The notes under the pieces are model-generated. The model was given only the letters and a program-made list of their open reading frames with translations, made no database searches and was not told the DNA's origin. Source: an uncultured Eubacteriales bacterium (GTDB lineage Bacteria > Bacillota > Clostridia > Christensenellales > Aristaeellaceae). Taken from it: DNA of 64,000 bases. Below, in pieces: positions 42,154 to 51,190 of the stretch. Location: contig CACYTF010000002.1 in assembly GCA_902777335.1 (NCBI GenBank), positions 1 to 64,000 on the forward strand, given 5' to 3'. Position 1 is the first letter of the stretch; every line of letters starts with the position of its first letter. The position numbers were made by a program, and so were the translations under genes.

Positions 42154-43982
42154 TCGTAGATCTTTCTCCCCCGCGCGTCGTCCGCGCCGCTGAGGCGGTG
42201 GAAGAACGTATTTACCACGTCCCGCCACTCGCGGGCGTTTTTGATTTGCCTTTCCATGCGCTCGGCGGCCTCGGATTTGTCGGGCTCGGGCAGGTCCAGC
42301 GTTTTCAGCGCTTCGCCCATGGCCTCGGCCCCGGCGCAGCCCTCGAAGTGGTCGTCGTACAGGCGCTGGATCAGCGTGCGGCCGTCGGCCATCACGTAGT
42401 CGTAGCGCAGCCGGTGGAAGAACAGCTTCAGGTTGTCCGGGCAGGCCTCGGGGGTGTCGTAGCGGGCGCGCATATCCTCCGGGTACTGCAGCACATAGCC
42501 GTTGCCGGACGCGGTGCGGTCGATGCCCACGGCATCGCGGCTGGCGCGGTGGTAGGTGCCCCACACGTCGAACTCATAGCCGCTGGGGCTGGGGCCGTAG
42601 TGGGTCTCGGGCCGCACCATCCAGCACAGGCCCAGCGACGCGGTGTACTTCTCGTAGACCGCGCGGCTGTTCATCAGCATGTCCGTCAGCGTGCTCTCCT
42701 GGGCGGCGGGCAAATGGTAGCTGAGCCGCGCCCAGCCGCGCAGCACGGCCTCGGGCGACGCGAACGGGTCCCAGGCGTAGCGGCCGAAGCCGTACAGGTT
42801 CGCCGCGGCGAAGGGGTGGCCGGTGAAGTTGTCGTCCCGGCCCAGGTTCGATACGGCGGCCACCGCGCACAGCGCCTCGGGCGGCAGGTCCTCCGTGAAC
42901 TCGCGCCACATCGGGTTCATCGCGAACAGGTCGATCTGCTGGCCGGTGTACTCCTGGGCCAGCTGCAGCTCCATGGCCAGCCGCGTGCGCTTCATCGCGT
43001 ACAGCGTGGGCGATATGGGCTCGCGCACCTGGAAGTCGTAGGGGCCGTACTTGACCTGCAGGATCACGTTGTCGTCGAACTGCCCGTCCAGCGGCGCGTA
43101 GGTGTCGAAGGCGGCCTTGGGCCGGTCGGTGGCGGCGTCCCGCCAGTCCTGCATGCAGTTGTAGACGAAGGCGCGCCACACCAGCACGCCGCCGTGGGGC
43201 GCGACGGCCCGGGCCAGCATGTTCGCCCCCTCGGCGTGGGTGCGCCCGTAGGTGAACGGGCCTGGCCGGTGCTCGCTGTCCGCCTTCACCAAAAAGCCCG
43301 CGAAGTCGGGGACGGCCCGCCAGATGGCGTCGGCGCGCTCCCGCCACCAGCGCTGCACGCCGGGGTCCAGCGGGTCGGCGGTGCCCACGCCGTGGGCCAG
43401 GGGCCTTGAAAAGTCGATGGAGGTCATCAGCCGCACGCCAAAGGGCCGGAACAGGTCCGCCAGCTTCGCCAGCTTCGGCAGGTAGTCCTCGATCAGAAGC
43501 TCCGCCTCGGCCTTTACGTTCACGTTGTTCACGCACAGCACGTTCAGCCCGACGGAGGCCAGCATCCGCCCCAGCTGGCGCAGGCGGCCCTCGTCGTAGC
43601 AAAAGTCGCCGCCCTCAAACCACAGGGAGCGCCCGGCGTAGCCCCGCTCGATGGAGCCGTCCGCGTTGTCCCAGCAGTTGATCATCCGAAGCGGCCAGTA
43701 GGGCTTTTGCAGGCTCTCGGGCGCGCGCTCCCCCGCCGCCGCGGCCATCAACCAGGCGTAAGCGCCGTAGAGCACGCCGGTATCGCCGCCGGTGATCGCG
43801 CCGCCTGAAATGGCATAGCCCTCGCCCAGCGCCGGGTCCAGCTTCAGCGCGGGCACGGGCAGCTTCAGCGCCGCGCAGCCCGCCTTCAGCTCAAAGGCCG
43901 CCACCTTTTCCGGCGTGTCGCAGTCCCGGGGCACGTCCACGTTCAAAAAGGGCAGCCAGGCACGCCGAATGGTTTTACTCAT
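42150..43982 (-). CDS. GH67 family alpha-glucuronidase
   Basis: A 610-residue enzyme that removes (4-O-methyl-)glucuronic acid from the ends of xylo-oligosaccharides. The GH67 core reads RMINCWDNADGSIERGYAGRSLWF; the expected carboxylates lie in ADSEHRPGPFTYGRTHAEGAN, DGQFDDNV and QVREP. It has no signal peptide, so it probably acts on imported glucurono-xylo-oligosaccharides. The second of two near ATGs is chosen (GGAAAGG about 9 bases upstream); it overlaps the nitroreductase stop by 8 bases. At about 610 residues it is a little shorter than typical GH67 (650-720). The stop codon lies inside a heptamer array. Confidence 0.9.
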   Translation of the reverse strand: MSKTIRRAWLPFLNVDVPRDCDTPEKVAAFELKAGCAALKLPVPALKLDPALGEGYAISGGAITGGDTGVLYGAYAWLMAAAAGERAPESLQKPYWPLRMINCWDNADGSIERGYAGRSLWFEGGDFCYDEGRLRQLGRMLASVGLNVLCVNNVNVKAEAELLIEDYLPKLAKLADLFRPFGVRLMTSIDFSRPLAHGVGTADPLDPGVQRWWRERADAIWRAVPDFAGFLVKADSEHRPGPFTYGRTHAEGANMLARAVAPHGGVLVWRAFVYNCMQDWRDAATDRPKAAFDTYAPLDGQFDDNVILQVKYGPYDFQVREPISPTLYAMKRTRLAMELQLAQEYTGQQIDLFAMNPMWREFTEDLPPEALCAVAAVSNLGRDDNFTGHPFAAANLYGFGRYAWDPFASPEAVLRGWARLSYHLPAAQESTLTDMLMNSRAVYEKYTASLGLCWMVRPETHYGPSPSGYEFDVWGTYHRASRDAVGIDRTASGNGYVLQYPEDMRARYDTPEACPDNLKLFFHRLRYDYVMADGRTLIQRLYDDHFEGCAGAEAMGEALKTLDLPEPDKSEAAERMERQIKNAREWRDVVNTFFHRLSGADDARGRKIYE

Positions 43983-44517
43983 GTCGATCATCCTTTCCGA
44001 ATCCGTTGTACCACGCCCGCGCCGCCACGGGCTGCTTCCTGGGCCGCTGCACAGACTCCGCCGCGACGCCCACCGGCAGCACGCACACCAGCTTGTATTC
44101 CTGCGGCACGCCCAGATGCCGGGCGAGCTTTCCGCCCAGGTCGTCCGCGTCGGTGACGTGGCCCTCGTACCAGCAGCTCTGATACCCCAGCGCCACGATC
44201 TCCAGCAGCATGTTCTCGATGGCCGCGCTGTAGTCCTGCACGTTGAACACCCGGTCGCGGTAGGCGATGATGGGCCGGGTCAGCACCAGTATCCACGCCG
44301 GGGCCGTCTCGCCGATGCGGGGCGTCACGATGGCCTTCAGTTCGTCCAGCAGCGCGGGGTCGTCCACCGCGATGAAGGACGTGGTCTGCTTGTTGCAGCC
44401 GGACGGCGCGGCGCACCCCGCGCGCAGTATGGCGTCCAGATGCGCCCGCGGCACCGGCACGTCTTTATATGTCCCCCGATAGCTCCCCCGCGATTCGATC
44501 AGATCCAGTATATCCAT
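43975..44517 (-). CDS. Nitroreductase-family flavoprotein
   Basis: A 180-residue FMN-dependent oxidoreductase-like protein. MDILDLIESRGSYRGTYKD and ILRAGCAAPSGCNKQTTSF form the N-terminal FMN-binding region; ENMLLEIVALGYQSCWYEG is the family helix near the dimer interface, and the C-terminus carries the expected basic RPRKQP segment. It lies between two glycoside hydrolase genes and overlaps GH67. The substrate is unknown; it may only share the transcript. Confidence 0.88.
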   Translation of the reverse strand: MDILDLIESRGSYRGTYKDVPVPRAHLDAILRAGCAAPSGCNKQTTSFIAVDDPALLDELKAIVTPRIGETAPAWILVLTRPIIAYRDRVFNVQDYSAAIENMLLEIVALGYQSCWYEGHVTDADDLGGKLARHLGVPQEYKLVCVLPVGVAAESVQRPRKQPVAARAWYNGFGKDDRHE

Positions 44518-44537
44518 GCATACCTCCTGTTCCCAGC

Positions 44538-44613
44538 GGGCGCCGCATCGGCGCCCCTACTCGCTATCGTGCAGGGGACCGGATTGCCACGTCGCTTCGC
44601 TCCTCGCAATGAC
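44538..44613. repeat. Composite of two palindromic interspersed repeats
   Basis: First a perfect 8-bp hairpin (GGGCGCCG 44538-44545 / CGGCGCCC 44549-44556), then an element reading GGATTGCCACGTCGCTTCGC...TCGCAATGAC (44581-44613) with ATTGC/GCAAT ends. The second is of a type seen as an intergenic repeat in many bacteria. Neither codes for protein. Confidence 0.6.
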
Positions 44614-44634
44614 ATACGCGGCGGTCCCAGGCTA

Positions 44635-44711
44635 TTCCTGTTCCCTGTTCCCTGTTCCCTGTCCCCTGTTCCCTACTCCCTACTCCCTACTTCCTACTCC
44701 CTACTCCCTCG
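44635..44711. repeat. Second heptamer tandem array (TCCCTGT / TCCCTAC)
   Basis: Eleven 7-base units: five of TTCCTGT/TCCCTGT/CCCCTGT type, then five of TCCCTAC/TTCCTAC type and one TCCCTCG. It overlaps the end of the GH2 gene and provides its TAG stop, as the first array does for GH67. Confidence 0.85.
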
Positions 44712-47703
44712 TAAACCCAAACCCCTTCATATGCACCGCGTCGCGCATCGCAAAGGCCACGGTCTGTTCGCCGACGAAGCGCTCCGGGAGCTTCCAGGTC
44801 TCGGCCTGGTAGGTGTTCCAAATGCTCTTCTTGTGGTAGTGCAGCCGGGCCACGCGGTGTCCGCCGTCGCGCGGGTCGCCCATCCACACGTCGACGTCCA
44901 CCGGGTCACCGCCCAGCTCGAAGATCGGTATCGTGATCTCGTCCGAGCCCACGGGGCCGAAGTCCACCCGACGAAAGCCCACCATGCTCTCCCCGTCCCG
45001 GGCGAAGGCGACGCCCTTTTCGTTGCCGGAGGATACGCCGCCGGCGCTGAAGTCGTACAGGCCGCCGGCGATGAAGCCGTAGGGGTCCAGCTTCGGCGCG
45101 CCGAAGCCGGTCAGCGTCAGCTCGATCTGGGAGATCACCCGGGCGTGGGGATAGCCGTTGTTCGCCACGGCCCGCAGCCACACCTTTCCGTCGCCCAGGC
45201 CCCGGACGGTCACGCCGTCCGTTTCTGGCAGGACCTGCGCCGCGGGGCTGGGGACGCCCAGGGCGTTGACCGCGCTGTAGGCGATGGGCTGCGGGGCGGC
45301 GCAGGCCGGCAGCAGCCGGGCGGCAAACCGCGCTTCGGGGGCCTGGGGCGTCAGCGTCGCGCCGCCCGAAACGCGCCACAGGTCGACGCGCCGCGCGCAG
45401 ACGGGCATAATCCGCGGCTGCGCCGGTTCCACGCCCTGGAGCGTGCTGTGGCCGGGCCGCCCCTCGGCGGGCCGCACGGTCAGCCTCAGTGCCGCGCCCT
45501 TCAGGCCCGGGGCCTCGGCGCGGACCACGGCCTCCCCCGCCGCGTCCGTCGCGCCCACCATCGCCAGCAGCCTGCCGTTAAACAGGCAGCGGGCGTCCGC
45601 CTTGTAGCCGTCCACGTCGGCGCTGTCGCCGTTGTCCAGGCCCAGCAGCCGGACGGGGCCCTCCACGCTCACCCGAACCCGGTCCGCGGCGTTTTGCACC
45701 GGGCGGCCCTGATCGTCCACGGCCCCGATGTCGATGAAGGCCACGTCCTCGCCGTCCGACAGCAGCCAGTCGCGCGCCTCCGCCGCCAGCGTCAGCGCGG
45801 CGCTGTCGCCGTGGCTGTACACCGCGTCCCGGGCGATCTCGCGGCCCTCCGCGTCCCAAACCACAGCCTCCAGCGCCCCCGGCGCGTAGGGCACGCGCCA
45901 CCAGGCCACGCTCTTTTCGGGCGCGCGCAGGTCGATCTCCCGCGCGCCCAGCGATTCGCCGTTCAGAAGCAGCTCCGCCCGCGCGCCGTTGGCGTAGACC
46001 GGCACATCGATGATCTGGCCCTCGTTCCAGTCCCAGCTGACGCCGATGTGGGCCATGGGCTCCGGATTCCACAGGGCCTTGACCTGGTAGTACACGTCCT
46101 TGGGGAAGCCCGCGGTGTCGGCCATGCCGAAGTAGCTGCTGCGGGTCGTGTAGGGGGTCGGCTCGCCGATGTAGTCGATGCCGCTCCACAGGAACTGGCC
46201 CATGCTGTAGGGGGTGTTCAGATCGCCGATGATGCAACGGGCCATGTCCGGCGCGCCCCAGGCGGTGGTGCTGTTGCCCAGGGACGAGCACTGCATGTCT
46301 TCCTCGCAGATGATGTTCGCCGATGCCGGGAAGTGGTACACGCCGCGGCTGAACAGTATCGAGGAGGTCTCGCTGCCGTAGATCACCCAGTCCGGGTGGG
46401 CGGCGTGGTGAGCGGCGTAGCACTTTTCGCCGTAGTTGTAGCCCGCCAGCTTCAACACGTCCGCGCAGCGCTGCGCGCCTTCCCAGGGCATGTAGTTGTT
46501 GCCGTGGGTGGCCCGGGCGTTGCCCTCCGGGTCCCACCTCTCCACCTCGGCCTTCAGCGCCGCGGTGAGGGCCGGAGCGTCCGGAGAGGCGTGGGTGTCG
46601 TAGATCTCGTTGCCGATGGACCACAGGATCACGCAGGGGTGGTTCCGGTCCCGCCGCACCCAGGCGCGCACGTCGCCCTGCCAGCACTCGTCAAAGAAGC
46701 GGGCGTAGTCGAGCTCGGTCTTGGGGATTCGCCACATGTCGAAGCCCTCGTCGATCACCAGCACGCCCATCCGGTCGCACAGCTCCAGCGCCCGGGCGGC
46801 GGGCGGGTTGTGGGTGGTGCGCAGCGCGTTGGCGCCCATGCGCTTCATCAACCGAAGCTGCCGGGCGAACGCCGCCGCGTTGAAGGCCGCCCCCAGCGCG
46901 CCCAGGTCGTGGTGCAGGCACACGCCCTTCAGCTTCACGTGCTCCCCGTTCAAAAAGAAGCCCCGGTCCGGGTCGAAGCGGGTCTGGCGCAGGCCCACCG
47001 CCACCGCCTCGCGCTGGCCGCCGTACTCCGCCGTCAATGTGTAGAGATACGGCGAATCCGGGCTCCAAAGACAGGGTTCCTGAACGGTCAGCTCGGCCCG
47101 CGCCGCGTCGCCCTGGGCCCGCGCCACGGCTTCATCCACGGTCCTGCCCCCGGCGTCCGTCAGCGCGAGGCGCACCTCGCCGCCCGCGCCGGGGCCCGCC
47201 AACTCCACATCCACGCGCACGGCCCACGCGCCGCCCGCTGTGGGCGCGGTGCGCACGTACAGCCCGTCCGGCGCCATGTGCCGCGGGGGCAGCCTGTACA
47301 GCGTCACGTCCCGGAACAGGCCCGCGCCGGAGTACCACCGGGAGTTGGGGCTGCGGTGGCGCACCAGCACCCGAAGCTCGTTGTCTCCGGGACGCATGAG
47401 GCCCGTCAGATCCGCGTCGAAGGCCGTGTAGCCGTAGCGGTGGGTGACGACCTTTTCGCCGTTCAGCAGCACGTCGCAGTCCATGTACACGCCGTCGAAG
47501 CGCACGCGCCAGGCGTATTTTTCGCAGTCCTCCGGCGCGCTCAGCGCGCGGCGGTACCAGCCGTCGGCGTCGGCGTACAGGTCGCCGGCGTCCCAAATCA
47601 GAAAGTCGTGGGGAACGGCCACCGGCCGCCACGCGGCCCCTGCCGCGTCGCCGCCCGGGGCGAGCCTTGCAAATTCCCAGCCGTCGTTGATCAGGCGTTT
47701 CAT
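44701..47703 (-). CDS. GH2 family glycoside hydrolase (beta-galactosidase-like)
   Basis: A 1000-residue enzyme without signal peptide. The order is the N-terminal jelly roll (WRPVAVPHDFLIWDAG, GWYRR), an Ig-like domain (LWSPDSPYLYTL), and the TIM barrel with acid/base Glu366 in WSIGNEI and nucleophile Glu445 in YGSETS. DUF4982-like and Ig-like domains follow, and a C-terminal CBM6-like module (VDFGPVGSDEITIPIFELGGDPVDV). The architecture fits Bacteroides/Clostridia GH2 beta-galactosidases, but other GH2 activities cannot be excluded. TAGGAG lies 8 bases before the ATG. It is upstream of the nitroreductase and GH67 genes in the same direction, which suggests hemicellulose side-chain use. Confidence 0.9.
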   Translation of the reverse strand: MKRLINDGWEFARLAPGGDAAGAAWRPVAVPHDFLIWDAGDLYADADGWYRRALSAPEDCEKYAWRVRFDGVYMDCDVLLNGEKVVTHRYGYTAFDADLTGLMRPGDNELRVLVRHRSPNSRWYSGAGLFRDVTLYRLPPRHMAPDGLYVRTAPTAGGAWAVRVDVELAGPGAGGEVRLALTDAGGRTVDEAVARAQGDAARAELTVQEPCLWSPDSPYLYTLTAEYGGQREAVAVGLRQTRFDPDRGFFLNGEHVKLKGVCLHHDLGALGAAFNAAAFARQLRLMKRMGANALRTTHNPPAARALELCDRMGVLVIDEGFDMWRIPKTELDYARFFDECWQGDVRAWVRRDRNHPCVILWSIGNEIYDTHASPDAPALTAALKAEVERWDPEGNARATHGNNYMPWEGAQRCADVLKLAGYNYGEKCYAAHHAAHPDWVIYGSETSSILFSRGVYHFPASANIICEEDMQCSSLGNSTTAWGAPDMARCIIGDLNTPYSMGQFLWSGIDYIGEPTPYTTRSSYFGMADTAGFPKDVYYQVKALWNPEPMAHIGVSWDWNEGQIIDVPVYANGARAELLLNGESLGAREIDLRAPEKSVAWWRVPYAPGALEAVVWDAEGREIARDAVYSHGDSAALTLAAEARDWLLSDGEDVAFIDIGAVDDQGRPVQNAADRVRVSVEGPVRLLGLDNGDSADVDGYKADARCLFNGRLLAMVGATDAAGEAVVRAEAPGLKGAALRLTVRPAEGRPGHSTLQGVEPAQPRIMPVCARRVDLWRVSGGATLTPQAPEARFAARLLPACAAPQPIAYSAVNALGVPSPAAQVLPETDGVTVRGLGDGKVWLRAVANNGYPHARVISQIELTLTGFGAPKLDPYGFIAGGLYDFSAGGVSSGNEKGVAFARDGESMVGFRRVDFGPVGSDEITIPIFELGGDPVDVDVWMGDPRDGGHRVARLHYHKKSIWNTYQAETWKLPERFVGEQTVAFAMRDAVHMKGFGFTRE

Positions 47704-47721
47704 AGGCGCACTCCTATAGCA

Positions 47722-47750
47722 CGAGCCCCCGCAGTGAATACAGGGGCTCG
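47722..47750 (-). terminator. Hairpin after the acyl-CoA ligase gene
   Basis: CGAGCCCC (47722-47729) pairs with GGGGCTCG (47743-47750), 14 bases past the ligase stop on the minus strand. There is no U tract, so termination may be partial and GH2 may be read through. Confidence 0.5.
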
Positions 47751-47763
47751 ATGAGGTCGATTG

Positions 47764-49488
47764 TCAAGCCGTGGCCAGCGCCGGGGCGGTTTTTTCCATC
47801 TCCTCCTCCAGCACGCGGTAGGCCACCTTGCCCACCAGGGTCTTGGGCAGATCGTCGCGGAACTCGATGTCGTAGGGCATGGCGTACTTCGCGATGTGCT
47901 TGCGACAGTAGTCCATCAGCATCTCGCGGGTGGTCTCGGACGGCTCGTAGCCCGGCTTGAGCACCACGAAGGCCTTGACCTTCTGCATCTTGTAGGGGTC
48001 GCGCACGCCGATCACGCAGCTCAGGTGCACGGCCTCGTGGGCGTCGAGTATGTTCTCGATCTGGGAGGGGTATACGTTGTAGCCGCTGGTGACGATCATG
48101 CGCTTGATGCGCTGGCGGAAGTAGATGAAGCCCTCGTCGTCCATGACGCCCAGGTCGCCGGTGTGGATCCAGGTCATGCCGTCGGCGTGCACGCGCCGGG
48201 TCTGGGCCGTCTCCTGGGGGTGCTTCACGTACTCCAGCATCACGGTGGGCCCGGCCAGGCAGATCTCGCCCTCCTCGCCGTAGGGGACCTCCTCCTCGGT
48301 GCCCACCTTCACGATCTTGTAGTAGGTGTCCGGGAAGGGGATGCCGATGGAGCCCTCCTTGGCCTTGGTCAGCGGGGTCAGGCACGAGGCGGTGACGCAC
48401 TCGGTGGTGCCGTAGCCCTCGCGGACCTCGATCTTCGCGCCGTGGTCCTTCAGGAATTTGTCGAAGCGCTTCTTGAGCTCGGGCGGCAGGCTGTCGCCGC
48501 CGGAGAACACGCCCTTCAGGCAGCTGAGGTCCAGGTCGTCCAGGTTCGGGATGCGCAGCAGCGCCTCGTACAGCGTGGGCACGCCCGCGATGAAGTTGGG
48601 CTTGTACTTGCGCAGCAGCTGGGCGTAGGTCTGGGGCGTGAACCGGGGCACCAGTATGCAGCAGCCGCCGTTGGCCAGCATCGAATGGATGGACACGCCC
48701 AGGCCGAAGCCGTGGAACATGGGCATGATGGCCAGCATCTTGTCGCCCTCGTTGTAGATCGGGTTCGTCGCCACGATCTGCGCCGCCAGGGCGTTGAAGT
48801 TCAGGTTGGACAGCAGTATGCCCTTGGTGATGCCGGTGGTGCCGCCGCTGTACAGGACCACCGCCGGGTCGTTCGCGCCGCGGGGCACGGTGGGGTCGCC
48901 GGAAAAGGCCTTGCCGCCGGCGATGAAGTCCTTCCACAGCACCACGTCTGCGCCCTTGGGCACCTTCGGGATCTTGCGGCCCGAGGTCAGCGCGTAGCCG
49001 ATCTTCATCAGCGGCTTCAGCGCGTCCTTCACGTTGGCGATGATCAGGTGCTTCAGGCACGGGGTGTTCTTGCGGATGCTGGCGAACTTGCCGTAGAACT
49101 GGTCCAGCGTCAGCGCCGCCACGGACTCGGAGTCGTTCAGGTAGAACTCAATCTCGCCCTCGGCGGACAGCGGATGCACCATGTTGGCGATGGCGCCGAC
49201 CATGTTCACCGCGTAGAACATCACCACGGTCTGGGGCGCGTTGGGCATGCAGATGGTCACCTTGTCGCCCTCGCGGATGCCCAGCGCCCGAAGCGCCCGG
49301 GCGCACGCCTTGATCATGGCCTGCAGCCTGGGGTAGCTGATGTGGCTGCCCATGAACTCACAGGCCTCGGCGTCCGGGTATTTTTCCGCTATGCGGGCGA
49401 CGGCCTGGGCCATCGTGCCCTGGAAGTAATCAAGGTGCATGGGCACGGTGCCCATCCAGGGCGCCCACGGCGTCTTTACAGCTTGCAT
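47764..49488 (-). CDS. AMP-dependent acyl-CoA synthetase/ligase
   Basis: A 574-residue adenylating enzyme. A3 is LYSGGTTGITKG, A5 is REGYGTTE, A8 is GDLGVMDDEGFIYFRQRIKRMI, and the catalytic Lys is in KTLVGKVAYR near the C-terminus. It resembles long-chain fatty acyl-CoA ligases, though the acid specificity is unknown. Its ATG overlaps the stop of the E2-like acyltransferase (TGATG), so the two are made together; one may activate an acid and the other transfer it (inference). Confidence 0.9.
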   Translation of the reverse strand: MQAVKTPWAPWMGTVPMHLDYFQGTMAQAVARIAEKYPDAEACEFMGSHISYPRLQAMIKACARALRALGIREGDKVTICMPNAPQTVVMFYAVNMVGAIANMVHPLSAEGEIEFYLNDSESVAALTLDQFYGKFASIRKNTPCLKHLIIANVKDALKPLMKIGYALTSGRKIPKVPKGADVVLWKDFIAGGKAFSGDPTVPRGANDPAVVLYSGGTTGITKGILLSNLNFNALAAQIVATNPIYNEGDKMLAIMPMFHGFGLGVSIHSMLANGGCCILVPRFTPQTYAQLLRKYKPNFIAGVPTLYEALLRIPNLDDLDLSCLKGVFSGGDSLPPELKKRFDKFLKDHGAKIEVREGYGTTECVTASCLTPLTKAKEGSIGIPFPDTYYKIVKVGTEEEVPYGEEGEICLAGPTVMLEYVKHPQETAQTRRVHADGMTWIHTGDLGVMDDEGFIYFRQRIKRMIVTSGYNVYPSQIENILDAHEAVHLSCVIGVRDPYKMQKVKAFVVLKPGYEPSETTREMLMDYCRKHIAKYAMPYDIEFRDDLPKTLVGKVAYRVLEEEMEKTAPALATA

Positions 49489-50366
49489 CAGAAGTCAACC
49501 TCCTCATTGGCCGGGCGATCCAGCAGCTCGGGATTCTCGATCAGCCGCTTCACCAGCCGGATGGTCTTGGCGTAGTAGTATCCGTCGGCGATGCGCTCGT
49601 CCAGCGTGATGCCGATGGGCAGGATCTCGCGCATCTCAAACGTGCCGTCCTCGTGGAACAGCGGCTTGCGGGTCATCTCGCCGATGATCACGAACACCGA
49701 CGTGGTGCCCCAGTTGCTCAGGTGATGGTACCCGGCGTTCAGCTTGATGCTGCCCAGATTCGTCAGGAACACCGACGCGTAGTTCGGGTCGGCCTTGATC
49801 AGGTCGAAGGGCACGTGGCCGTAGAAGTCCAGCCGGTGCAGGCCCCACATCACGATGCGCATCAGCCAGCGGGGCAGATGGGTGAACATCTCCATGCCCT
49901 TGGTGGAGTTGTCCATCACGTCGTCCCGGCGGCACTCGAAGATCTCCTTCATGATGCGCGCGTGCAGGCTGTCGATGGTGGTCTCCGGCGGGAATTTGAT
50001 GAAGGCCAGGCCCTCTTCGCCGTTGTCCTTGAACTGCTTCTTCACCACAAAGCCCAGGCTCAGCTCGTCGCGCTGGTACAGCCGGCAGCCCTTGATGAAG
50101 CGGTTCATCTTGGGCCGAAGGGTCAAGGCCTTGACCACCGCCGCACACACCGCGTGGAACACGGTATAGCGGTGGGCCTTGTCCAGGCCCTCGTTCTTCT
50201 TCTCCAAAAAGGCGTTCAGGTTGGTCAGGTCGAATTCCTCCTGAATAAACGCCTCGTTGTCCGCCCGGTTGGGATAGATATACGGTAAAAACCAATGCAG
50301 CGGGTCGATATCGCGAACCAGCGTCGCGTCGAATCGGTCTCCCCTGCGCTTTTTGATTTCTGTCAT
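49488..50366 (-). CDS. Stand-alone E2/CAT-fold acyltransferase-like protein with altered active-site His
   Basis: A 292-residue protein matching only the catalytic domain of 2-oxoacid dehydrogenase E2 (chloramphenicol-acetyltransferase fold). Segments such as TVFHAVCAAVVKALTLRPKMNRFI and FLTNLGSIKLNAGYHHLSNWGTTSVFVIIG are recognisable. There is no lipoyl or subunit-binding domain. The usual catalytic DHRxxDG near the C-terminus is DERIADG, with Glu in place of His. It is coupled to an acyl-CoA ligase rather than to E1 or E3 genes. AAGGGG lies 8 bases before the ATG. It may use CoA thioesters in a non-classical way or bind without catalysis. Confidence 0.8.
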   Translation of the reverse strand: MTEIKKRRGDRFDATLVRDIDPLHWFLPYIYPNRADNEAFIQEEFDLTNLNAFLEKKNEGLDKAHRYTVFHAVCAAVVKALTLRPKMNRFIKGCRLYQRDELSLGFVVKKQFKDNGEEGLAFIKFPPETTIDSLHARIMKEIFECRRDDVMDNSTKGMEMFTHLPRWLMRIVMWGLHRLDFYGHVPFDLIKADPNYASVFLTNLGSIKLNAGYHHLSNWGTTSVFVIIGEMTRKPLFHEDGTFEMREILPIGITLDERIADGYYYAKTIRLVKRLIENPELLDRPANEEVDF

Positions 50367-50496
50367 GCGATGCGCCCCTTTCAGCGTGCACATATATCGC
50401 CAATCGCTTCATACTATCACAGAAATGTTGAATAATCCAGCACGCATCCCTGAAAATGAACGGTTTTGCCCAAAAAAATCCATAAAATAACCGATA

Positions 50497-50526
50497 TTTA
50501 AAGTAGCCCGGCTGTGGTAATATAAT
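50497..50526 (+). promoter_or_regulatory. Promoter of the YfcE-like gene
   Basis: TATAAT at 50521-50526 with TTTAAA at 50497-50502, spacer 18, 32 bases before the start codon. The divergent acyltransferase promoter is not clear. Confidence 0.6.
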
Positions 50527-50558
50527 TATACAGGAAAAGGAAGGGAGCGATACCCGTC

Positions 50559-51110
50559 ATGAAGCTGATGATCGCGTCGGACATCCACGGCTCCGCGAAG
50601 TGGTGCGCGCGCCTGCTGGACGCCTGGCGCGCCGAGGGCCAGCCCCGGCTTGTGCTGCTGGGCGATCTGCTGTACCACGGCCCGCGCAACGACCTGCCCG
50701 AGGACTACGCGCCCAGGCGGGTGATCGAAATGCTGAACGCCATAGCCATGCACCTTCTGTGCGTGCGGGGCAACTGCGAGGCGGAGGTGGACCAGATGGT
50801 GCTTGATTTCCCGGTGATGGCCGACTACTGCGCGCTGCTCACAGACAACCATCTGATCTACGCCACCCACGGCCACGTGTACAATCCCGACAACCCGCCG
50901 CCGCTGCGCGAGAGCGACGCGCTGCTGTTCGGCCACACCCACGTGCCCCTCTTTCGCCGCGACCGGGGCCTCACCTTCATAAACCCCGGCTCCGTGTCCA
51001 TCCCCAAACAAAACAGCCCCCACAGCTATGTCACGCTGGAGGGCGGGGTGGCGACGTGGAAGGAACTCGAGGGCGGAGTGTTTGATGTGAAGGCGCTGTG
51101 GGAACAGTGA
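50559..51110 (+). CDS. YfcE-like metallophosphoesterase
   Basis: A 183-residue calcineurin-like phosphodiesterase. All metal-binding motifs are in order: ASDIHGS, LLGDLLYHG, VRGNCE, THGH and GHTHVP. YfcE/YsnB-type enzymes cleave simple phosphodiesters; the physiological substrate is unknown. The ribosome site GGGAG is 12 bases upstream, slightly far. Single gene, closed by a terminator about 80 bases downstream; it marks the end of the GC-rich core before the accessory region. Confidence 0.92.
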   Translation: MKLMIASDIHGSAKWCARLLDAWRAEGQPRLVLLGDLLYHGPRNDLPEDYAPRRVIEMLNAIAMHLLCVRGNCEAEVDQMVLDFPVMADYCALLTDNHLIYATHGHVYNPDNPPPLRESDALLFGHTHVPLFRRDRGLTFINPGSVSIPKQNSPHSYVTLEGGVATWKELEGGVFDVKALWEQ

Positions 51111-51190
51111 GCATGCGTTATCAAGCGCAATCAATGCTCTTAACAACCAGAACGTCTATCTCTCTCGCAGATTTGATACAATAAAACGAC

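Noticed and set aside
44516-44812. A 98-codon plus-strand frame between nitroreductase and GH2
   Set aside because: It consists of translated repeats (S, L, P, Y, T rich) and has no ribosome site.
43915-47754. A 1279-codon plus-strand open frame opposite nitroreductase and GH2
   Set aside because: Antisense shadow of genes with complete catalytic motifs; it even translates through the heptamer array.
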